DNA of 64,000 bases from Adiantum capillus-veneris (Eukaryota; Streptophyta; Polypodiopsida; Polypodiales; Pteridaceae), in contig CM043966.1 in assembly GCA_014529385.2 (NCBI GenBank), forward strand, positions 100,731,587 through 100,795,586. Direction: 5' to 3'. A program made the position numbers and the translations under genes. Within the stretch, counting starts at the first letter, position 1. Every line of letters begins with the position of its first letter. Below, one piece after another: positions 56,968 through 64,000 of this stretch. The notes under the pieces were generated by a model. That model had not been told where the DNA came from. It saw only the letters and a program-made list of their open reading frames with translations, and searched no databases.

Positions 56968-57561
56968 ATGGCTTTCTCTTATCCGGAGTTTCATGGAACA
57001 AGTGATGAAGATGTGGAAGACTTTTTGGAAAAGATGGAGGTTGCCTGCATTAGCAACCAAATTCATGACCCGACAGAGATGTTACGTCTTCTCCAAATTT
57101 GTTTGAAGAGTGATGCACGAGTTTGGTCCAAAGCATTTGAAGAGGAGTTGCGTGTGGCTGATCCACCTATAAGATTGAGTTGGGACAATTTAAGGCATGG
57201 ATTGGAAGTGGAGTTTGTGAAGACAGAAGATCCTGACAAAGTGTGGCAAGAAGTACAAGGTTTGGTGCAAAAGGAAGGTGAGCCAATAGATGCGTACATA
57301 CGTAAGTTTTCATTGGTATGGGAGCGGACGTGCAAGGCCTTAGCACCACATGTACCCCCACCTGACATGAGGAACAAGGATAGATTCTTGGATGGTCTTT
57401 GGGAGAATATACGTTGGAGAGTGGAGCTAAAGAAGCCTAGAACATATGAAGATGCATTGGAAGTGGCAAGGAGCAAAGAGTGGAAGTTGAGGAAAATGAG
57501 CCAGCTAGGGGTAGAGTCTTTGCCCAGGAGGTCTGAGTTTCAGCCTATGGATTCTTTGTGA
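56968..57561 (+). CDS. gag capsid (retrotrans_gag)
   Basis: An intact 197-residue frame from MAFSYPEFHGTSDEDVEDFL, followed by WSKAFEEELRV, SWDNLRHGLEVEFV, EGEPIDAYIRKFSLVWERTC and FLDGLWENIRWRVELKKPRT. This is the capsid domain of plant gypsy Gag at normal length. It stops at TGA 57559-57561, and the nucleocapsid continues in another frame. It would form the particle shell. Confidence 0.75.
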   Translation: MAFSYPEFHGTSDEDVEDFLEKMEVACISNQIHDPTEMLRLLQICLKSDARVWSKAFEEELRVADPPIRLSWDNLRHGLEVEFVKTEDPDKVWQEVQGLVQKEGEPIDAYIRKFSLVWERTCKALAPHVPPPDMRNKDRFLDGLWENIRWRVELKKPRTYEDALEVARSKEWKLRKMSQLGVESLPRRSEFQPMDSL

Positions 57562-57583
57562 GGTCGCATGCCAGTGGTTCATC

Positions 57584-58132
57584 ATGGACACTGCAGTGGT
57601 TCCTATTACTCCTCAGGTTATGCCAGCAGTGGTCACTATAGCAGTGCAAGATGATGGGCTAAGGCAAGACATGAGGCAAGTGGTCGATTTAATGAAGAAT
57701 CTCAGCCTAAACATGTTGGGTAATGTGGGAAATAATCGAGTTCGAGGGAGGTTTGCAAAACAGCAAGGAGGTGAAGAAAAACCCAGGAATGGTGTTGGAC
57801 AAAGCAATGGTAGGTTCTGGAGGCAGACGCCCACGTGTTATAATTGTGGAGAGTTGGGCCACATTAGCCCGCAATGGGATAAGCCACCAAGGATGGGGGG
57901 AGACATGTATCCATTGCCAAGACAGGTGCTAACTAGGTCAAATGATTATGGCATTGAAATTAGGGGAGAAGAAGGAACCAGTGGATTAACCCAGGAGGAA
58001 AAGGGAAAGAAAAAAGTGATAAGTGTGGTCACCTTGGAGAAGGCATCAAAGCTAGAGGATACATTAGTGATGCCTATTGGGAAGAGGACCACAAAGGACA
58101 AGGAAGGAATAAGTACCCCAGGTCCTAGTTAG
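57584..58132 (+). pseudogene. gag nucleocapsid
   Basis: Contains CYNCGELGHISPQW, a CCHC zinc knuckle whose last Cys has become Trp (TGC/TGT to TGG). A Gly/Asn/Arg-rich stretch comes before it and a Lys/Glu-rich tail after. It ends in a TAG at 58130-58132. Confidence 0.65.
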
Positions 58133-58148
58133 AAGAAGGGAAAAATCC

Positions 58149-58798
58149 ATGAAGGCAAGGATGTCAAGGCCAAGAGGAAAAGAAGCGCTCGTCGTAAGTT
58201 TCATGTTTTCAAATTTTCCACTAGGGGATGGGCAATTAAGCTATGACTTGAAGGAGGATCTGACAAGTAGGAAGGCAGATGTTACTTTTGGGCAGCTTAT
58301 AGAGATGGTGCCTAAGCTAAAGGGACTGTGGAAGAGGATGGTTAACCCAATGGAGAAAGAGCCAGAGAGAGGTTCAGTAAAGGTGTTGGCAATGGATGAG
58401 CTACAAGACATTTGCCCAATAATAGATGTGTGGCACAAAAGAAAAAATATGGGACAGGGTCATGTTGATGGTGGAGCCCAAATATGTGTCATAACACACC
58501 ATGCGTTGAAAAGATGGGTCTTCCAGTGACTGGGGTGTCAGGCTTTCGGATTAGATTGGCAAACCATCAAAAAGTAAAATGTTTGGGTGTTGTTAAGAGC
58601 TTAGAAGTGGAGGCGTATGATGCAAAGGCGGTGGTTGATTTTCATGTGATGCCAGCGGGGCTGGGAGAATATCCTATTATACTGGGCAGACCATGGTTAC
58701 ATGCAGTGGGAGCTGTTCAAGATTGGCGACATGGTACGATTAGTCTCTATGGAAAGACTGGTGCCAAGAAGCTATATAATATGGACACAAGGAAATGA
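58149..58798 (+). pseudogene. Retropepsin
   Basis: The first frame (58149-58529) ends with the active site VDGGAQICVI; the D-G-G-A form is common in this lineage. A one-base shift near 58500 moves to the second frame (58484-58798), which has GLPVTGVSGFRIRLANHQ, VDFHVMPAGLGEYP and IILGRPWL. The domain order is normal apart from the frameshift. Confidence 0.7.
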
Positions 58799-59144
58799 TT
58801 GGAGGAACTTTATGAAGATAAGGATGAGTCTAGTGATGAAGACTATTCCACAGTGTCAGACGAGGACAGTGATGGTACTACCATTAATGATGAGGATGTT
58901 GATGTTGCATTTCTTTTTATGGACAAAGAAATCCAGGAGTCTGGTTTAGTTGCATTTGCAAATGAGGTTTAAGATGAAAGTGAAGGGCCTTATGAAGTGA
59001 TTGAAGGGCTGATGCAAACCAAGGTTGAATTGTCAAAGAAGCAGGAATTGATGACGCAAATGATTGGTGGAGACCTCTCAGCTATGGAGAAGGAGATATA
59101 TTTGCACATGCTGGCTAGTTTTCCTGATTTGATCATTACTTCAT

Positions 59145-60018
59145 ATGAAGATTAGAGGGTTCAAAGGAGAAGAGATGCATATAGAGCTGAAAGAAGGTGC
59201 TAAGCCAGTGCGACAAAGGCTAAGAAGGATGGGTCAAGAGCAGATGGAAGCCTTGAGGGAAGAGGTGGACAAGTTATTGAAGGCAGGGTTCATAGTCCTA
59301 GTGGAGACCACAGAATTGGTGAGTCCAGTAGTAGTCAACCCAAAGAAGGATGGGAAGTGGAGGATTTGTGTAGATTTTAAACCCTTAAATGCAGCCATTA
59401 AGAAGAACCCATATTCTTTTCCATTCATCGATCAGATCTTGAATTCAGTGGGCAGGTTATGAGAGGTACAGTGTGTGTGATGGTTTTTCAAGCTATTTTC
59501 AATTGAAGATTGCTCTTAAAGACCGAACAAAGAGATCTTTCACTATGCCATGGGGTTGATATTGTTACACGATATTGCCATTTGGGTTGACAAATGGACA
59601 ATATTTCTATCAAGAGAGAGAAAATTGGGTATTTTCACCATTCATTGGTAGTTGTATTAAAGCTTTTATGGATGACTTATGTGACTACAGCAGTAGGACT
59701 GAACACCATGAGAAGCTGCAGATGGTATTGGCTCGATATGATGAATGTGGAGGACAACTAAATCCAAAGAAATGTCATCTAGCACAGCCAAGGGTGAAGT
59801 TATTGGGCCACATGGTGTCAGAAAATGGCATTGAGGCTGATCCTGACAAGGTTAAGTCTATTATCCTTCTTCCATCACCTACGAGTACGAAGCAATTGGC
59901 AACCTTTATACACAAAGTGAAGTATATGGCGTGGTTTATTCCATTGTCTTCACAGCTCCTTTATCCATTAAAACAAGTGGCAAAGCATGATCCCTTGCAA
60001 TGGGATGATATGTTGTGA
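59145..60018 (+). pseudogene. Reverse transcriptase
   Basis: 59145-59462: KPVRQRLRRMGQEQMEAL, VDKLLKAGFI, VNPKKDGKWRICVDF and LNAAIKKNPYSFPFIDQIL. A frameshift at about 59455 leads to YSVCDGFSSYFQLKIAL, a TGA near 59560, then LPFGLTN, the catalytic AFMDDLCDYS (Y/F-M-D-D), and LLGHMVSENGIEADP. The frame stops at 60016-60018. The 346 bp between protease and RT (58799-59144) are acidic coding sequence with stops. Confidence 0.7.
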
Positions 60019-60400
60019 AGAAGTGTTTCAAGAGGTGTTAGGGGGGTTGTCAGCCATGTAGGCTCCTGATTGGGAGAAAGTTTTTTATGTAAATCGATCA
60101 GTAGGGGCTGATTCCAATGGAGCCATGCTATTGCAAAAGGGGAAGGGCAGCCATTATATGGGGCTAGTGTATTGTGCAAGCCGAGTAAAGTTGGTAGTTG
60201 AGACAAAATTCTTGGAAGTAGAGCTAGTGATGGCCAGTGTAGTATTTGCTTGTCGACGATTTCGTCATTACTTGCTACCACGACCTTTTGTTTTCTTGAC
60301 GAGTTATTCCTTTTTGCCACAGTTAATTAATGGCACTAACATGTCAAATGTGGTTAAGAAATGAGTAATTGAGCTGCAAGAGTTTAAGTTCTCTTTTTTA
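60019..60400 (+). pseudogene. First RNase H (retroelement type), degraded
   Basis: Translated pieces include APDWEKVFYVNRSV (normally ending in an Asp-rich VDAS-like motif), VYCASRVKLVVETKFLEVEL and FRHYLLPRPFVFLTSY. These match the RNase H that follows gypsy RT, but catalytic residues are missing (T-S-Y where T-D-H is expected) and stops break it. A defective first RNase H beside a second one is known in Tat elements. Confidence 0.55.
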
Positions 60401-60830
60401 GTGGACGACAGTACAAGAGCTACCCTAGCTGATTTGTTAACCTACAAGGAGAATCCCCTTATTGTTAAGGAAGAGGCGGTGAGAAGGGTAGTTGAAGAAG
60501 TGACACAGATCAGCAATGCACATGTGTTGTTCTTTGATGGCTCATACAGAAAGAGCCATGATGCGGCTTCAGGGGGTATAGCACTCTACGATCCAGAGGG
60601 GAAGCTAGTATGAAAGAGAGGGTTCAAATTGGATGCTCATAGTAGCAATGAGGCTGAATATGCTACTTTGGAAGCCGGATTACACATTTGTTTGAAGCAT
60701 GGGATTAGAAGGTTGAGCATAAAAGGTGATGCCTTGTTAGTTGTGAAGCAAGTGCTAGGTGTGTAGAGCAAGAAAACCTCATTGAAGGAAATGTGTTTCA
60801 GAATTAAAGGCTTGTTAAAAAAAGTTTGAA
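60401..60830 (+). pseudogene. Second RNase H (archaeal/plant type)
   Basis: The frame contains VLFFDGSYRK, SGGIALYDPEGKLV, a TGA at 60612-60614 where Trp is expected, then SSNEAEYATLEAGL, IKGDALLVVKQVLGV and a TAG. The Asp (FFDGS), Glu (NEAEY) and Asp (KGDAL) catalytic residues are in place. It lies after the first RNase H and before integrase, the order typical of Tat-lineage elements. Confidence 0.7.
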
Positions 60831-61028
60831 GCATAGAGCATCAGACACATTGAACGTGCTCTAAATGGAGAGGCACATGAAGCAGCTTAAAGCATGATTG
60901 GGGAATTGTTTGAGTTGAGGACCGATTTACCTCTTTATCTTGACCGAGAGAGTTTGGCTCAAGAAGAGGAGTTTTTGCTAACATGAATCATTCTAAAGGA
61001 CATTCAGAAGTCTAAGAAGTATGGTTTT

Positions 61029-62312
61029 GTGCGTAGAGCATCCAGGTACAAATTGATTGGTGATGTCTTATACATGAAAGGGGCTGATCTCGTGTTGAGA
61101 CGTGTACCTTGGTGGGAGGAGCTTTATAGAGTGTTGGAAGAGAATCATGAAGGTGCATGTGGTGGACATTTTTCTCTAAAGATCACCTTGCATAAGATCT
61201 TGCAAGAGGGGTATGTATGGCCTAGTTTGCACAAGGATGTGCACCATTGGTGTAGGTCTTGCAATAGGTGTCAAGCATTTGGGAAGAGAGTGTTGAAGCC
61301 AGAGCTACGAAAAACCATTATGGCGTTTGATGTGTTTGAAAAGTGGGGGATTGATGCAATAGGCCTGTTACCTATCGCAAGCAGGGGAAAAAGCTATATT
61401 TTAACTGCAATGGACTATCTCCCTAGATGGGAAGAGGCTATAGCAGTAAAAAAAATCACTGCAAAGGATGTGGCAAAATTTGTGTATGATGAAATATGTT
61501 GCAAGTTTGGGGTGCCATTGGAGCTACTTTCAGATAAGGGGCCAGGATTTAGAGCTAAACTGCTAGACTTTTTATGTGCAAAGATGAAGATTAGGCACCA
61601 ACATACCACTCCTTGTTATCCCCAATGTAATGGCTTAAATGAAAGATTCAATGGAGAGTTGGTACAAATTCTTTCGAAAGTGACAGAGCACCAAGGAAAG
61701 AATTGGGATTTGGAATTGCCTAGTGCATTATGGGCTTACCGTACTTCGGTGAAGACAGGTACAGGGTTTACTCCATTTCATTTGGTGTACGGAAAGGAAG
61801 CACTATTGCCTGTGGAAGTAGAGTTGCTTGCAGTCAAGATGCTAGAGAAGTTGCTTGGGCCGCCTAGTGATGCATTCAAAGAGAGGCTCTTACAATTACA
61901 AGAGGTTCAGCTGGATAGGATGGGTGCATTGGAACATTATGGGCAGATGCAGGACAAGGCTTTGGCAAAGATAAATGAAAAGGTCAAAAGTAAGGGTATC
62001 AAGAAGCATGACTTGGTTTTGCGCTACAACAGTAAGCTGGACAACACCTTCCAAAAGAAGTTTCAAGTTAAGTGGGAAGGCCCTTTCAAGGTAGTGGAGT
62101 GTTTCTCGAATGGTACATATCAGTTGGCTAACCTGGATGGGATTTTACATAAGTCAAGGCTAAATGGATTGTGTCTTAAATTGTATCATGCCAGGTTAAT
62201 GATGGTGGAGCAAGATGAGTTGTCTGTGGAGAAAGTAATGTTGGTGAGGGATGAGGATACTTTTGACGCAGAGAGTCTCATATCTCTTTTTGCTGCTGCT
62301 GATCATGAATGA
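61029..62312 (+). CDS. Integrase, open over 427 residues
   Basis: The only intact enzyme domain of this element. HHCC module: HEGACGGHFSLK, then HWCRSCNRCQ. Catalytic D,D,E: KWGIDAIGLLP, LLSDKGPGFRA and CNGLNERFNGEL. The C-terminal beta-rich part follows (HDLVLRYNSKLDNTF, FQVKWEGPFKVV, GTYQLANLDG) with no chromodomain, as expected outside the chromoviruses. The upstream 200 bp (60831-61028) are the broken linker. The chosen Met is simply the first in the frame; the protein would be cut from a polyprotein. Confidence 0.8.
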   Translation: MRRASRYKLIGDVLYMKGADLVLRRVPWWEELYRVLEENHEGACGGHFSLKITLHKILQEGYVWPSLHKDVHHWCRSCNRCQAFGKRVLKPELRKTIMAFDVFEKWGIDAIGLLPIASRGKSYILTAMDYLPRWEEAIAVKKITAKDVAKFVYDEICCKFGVPLELLSDKGPGFRAKLLDFLCAKMKIRHQHTTPCYPQCNGLNERFNGELVQILSKVTEHQGKNWDLELPSALWAYRTSVKTGTGFTPFHLVYGKEALLPVEVELLAVKMLEKLLGPPSDAFKERLLQLQEVQLDRMGALEHYGQMQDKALAKINEKVKSKGIKKHDLVLRYNSKLDNTFQKKFQVKWEGPFKVVECFSNGTYQLANLDGILHKSRLNGLCLKLYHARLMMVEQDELSVEKVMLVRDEDTFDAESLISLFAAADHE

Positions 62313-62317
62313 TCTAG

Positions 62318-62333
62318 CAGGCTAGGGGATGGG
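62318..62333 (+). promoter_or_regulatory. Polypurine-like tract before the 3' LTR
   Basis: AGGCTAGGGGATGGGC lies seven bases upstream of the LTR start TGTTAGG at 62341. Confidence 0.5.
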
Positions 62334-62340
62334 CAAACTA

Positions 62341-63459
62341 TGTTAGGAGTTTTTTGGAGCAAGGGATTGCACATATGTACATACCCATGCATGGTGCATC
62401 GAATAAAGGATTGCCCATTTTCCAGAGCCAGGTGGTTACGTGGGGCCCACATGTGTACATGTAGGACAACATGTACATAGTGCATCGATTTTCATCGTCA
62501 CCAGTATCAGTGTGTTTTTTCTGTAATAATAAGGAGTTGGTAGCGCGTAAAAATTCCCGAGGAAGCTATCGGCGGGCTCACGCCATGAGGTAAGCACGTG
62601 CGTTAGATGACATCTTGTGGCGTCAGGAGGTCAAATGGGATCAAGTCTTGCATGTGGGTAAGTGAAGACACAGCGGGGCTGTTTTTTTGTGATGAATTAT
62701 GCAAAAGGTCATCATGAGGACCATTTTTTGGGGCTACTTCACGTGGTTGCGGAAAAAGTTGAGGTCCAGGTGTGCGGATGGATGCAGCAGGGTGACAACT
62801 ATGCATTGCGAGGCCACTTTTTGGCCTGTTCGAGGTCCGTTTGAGGTCAACTGAAAGGCCAAATGTGCCCAAGTGATAAAGCTAAGTGTGGGAACTGAAA
62901 AACCTAAGAGAAAGACCAGAAAAAACATGGAGAAGAGGAGCAATACCCGCAGCTCAGTTTTTGCTTATTTTGGAGCATTTTTTGGCCCTAAACAACTCAT
63001 CCGAGGTCGGATTTGAGCACTCTGGCATTGTAGACTGGGGTTTTGCGCCGTTCCAGACACGATGGCGCTGTCCATTTTGCCAAATTTCTCACTATTTTTT
63101 TGCTGTTTTGGTTGTGTAAGATTCTCCTATAAGCGAAGCCTCTGCTCCAATTTGTGATTGTATCTGACATAGTTTATCCATATTGTGTGAGTTGTTTGCC
63201 CCATTGGTGTTGGCCCAAGCTCAATTGTATCTAAAAATCAGAAATTCTCCTCTTTTGAGCTGAGTTTTTGGGTGTGTGTGTGTGTGTCTGTGTGGAGTGG
63301 GCTAATGGATAGTCTCTCTCCTCTTAGTCCATCGGTGTATCCCCTGTCTCGGCCAGGTGGATTGTGAAAGCCGAGTGGTGCCCCATAGTGTGTGTGTATC
63401 ATCCCAAAAGTGTGTGTTGGGTGGTTATAGAGGCATTGTGTGTGTTTCCATCCCGCTCA
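62341..63459 (+). repeat. 3' LTR of the Tat-like element
   Basis: Matches the 5' LTR with substitutions. Lacks about 23 bp near 62752 (5' copy has CCAAAGCTATGGCC inside that segment) and has a shorter (GT) tract. Confidence 0.8.
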
Positions 63460-63460
63460 C

Positions 63461-64000
63461 GGTGGCATGGGATGAAGATTTTCTTATGGAAGGTTCTTGC
63501 GAGCGGAATTCATCCAGATAGATACTCACAATGCAGAACGGCTTGCATGAAGATCTATCTCACCCGTTCAAGAAGTACCCAATGATCTGTGATCTTATAA
63601 GGAAGACATTCAAATGGGTCTAAAAGACGTGGACAATAAGATTCTTCAAGAACGATTTCTTCTTGGGAGGGAATGCATTGAAGAACCATGTACTGCTCAT
63701 CACTACAAAAATTGTGAGGTATTGCTACTTCAAACACATTTGGAAGACAAGGAATTGTGAGGTATTGCTACTTCAAGCACATTTGGAAGACAAGGAATTG
63801 TCGAATCTTTGAGAACTCCATAAAAGTAGCTAAGTTCACTGAGATAGTCCAAAAAGTCAAGGTAACGATCATTTCCATTGGAAAACAAAGGAACTCCGAG
63901 GAGTGGAACAAGACCCTAGGTGCTGCAATGACAGATTTGCATAGGTGAAAGTGTGGGCTCATCCATTATCGTGGGGTGGCTCGCCCTTCAACCTATGTAT
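63461..64000 (+). mobile_element. LINE (L1-type), copy e, runs off the window
   Basis: Begins directly at the LTR edge inside the ORF2 C-terminus (MKIFLWKVL) and continues with the FKWV...TWTIRFFKNDFFLGG region and KIVRYCYFKHIWKTRN, with stops. A 43-bp tandem duplication starts at 63711 and 63754. The closing text is nearly the same as 32110-32210 in copy a. Confidence 0.7.

Larger units (their letters stand above)
54762..63459 (+). mobile_element. Tat-like Ty3/gypsy element with dual RNase H
   Basis: LTRs at 54762-55921 and 62341-63459 enclose gag, nucleocapsid, protease, RT, RNase H, a second plant-type (archaeal-like) RNase H, and integrase, all in one direction. The second RNase H is a hallmark of the Tat lineage. 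LTRs have clear substitutions and a 23-bp indel, and most genes are broken, so the copy is old. No target duplication is seen: TACGT on the left, CGGTG on the right. Confidence 0.8.

Overview
The window reads as nuclear DNA of a land plant with a large, transposon-filled genome. It holds Ty3/gypsy and Ty1/copia LTR elements, L1-type LINEs, a CACTA DNA transposon, long dinucleotide microsatellites and a single recognisable host gene, an LRR receptor kinase with GT-AG introns. No bacterial, organellar or CRISPR features were seen. The species cannot be fixed from sequence alone; a fern or other seed-free vascular plant is possible, but this is only a guess.

Layout. 1-7.1 kb: minus-strand Ty3/gypsy remnant that has pol but no gag. 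7.1-15.5 kb: plus-strand relative that has gag but no pol. Both share a ~2.2 kb non-coding region with strongly diverged ~288-bp tandem repeats, each carrying a near-perfect 22-bp palindrome. The same palindrome array also lies upstream of the gag. Downstream of the shared region, in both copies, is an unidentified coding sequence ('ORF X'; 3-289 minus and 15517-15799 plus). The plus copy is split by a 12.5 kb chromovirus-like LTR element (15800-28307) and resumes at 28308. That LTR element in turn carries a 3.7 kb copia element (23156-26888) inserted into its 3' LTR, with a perfect ATAAT target duplication. ORF X then runs into a truncated chromovirus pol (29361-31348).

31.8-38.4 kb holds three copies of one LINE family plus the end of a copia element. 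39.3-42.65 kb (minus) is the host gene: signal peptide exon, about 28 leucine-rich repeats, a transmembrane segment and the first two thirds of a non-RD kinase. It ends at a splice donor whose downstream exon is not seen, and one frameshift interrupts the LRR region. A tRNA-like SINE head lies upstream. 44.26-49.52 kb is a complete CACTA element (TTA target duplication) full of tandem arrays, followed by a 155-bp foldback. 50.2-51.1 kb is another LINE end. 51.1-54.8 kb is mostly unassigned, with a very dense GT/GA microsatellite block. 54.76-63.46 kb is a Tat-like gypsy element with two RNase H domains and both LTRs. The window ends in a fifth LINE copy.

Almost every transposon gene is broken by stops and frameshifts, so most are annotated as pseudogenes. 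Family names come from motif recognition, not database searches.
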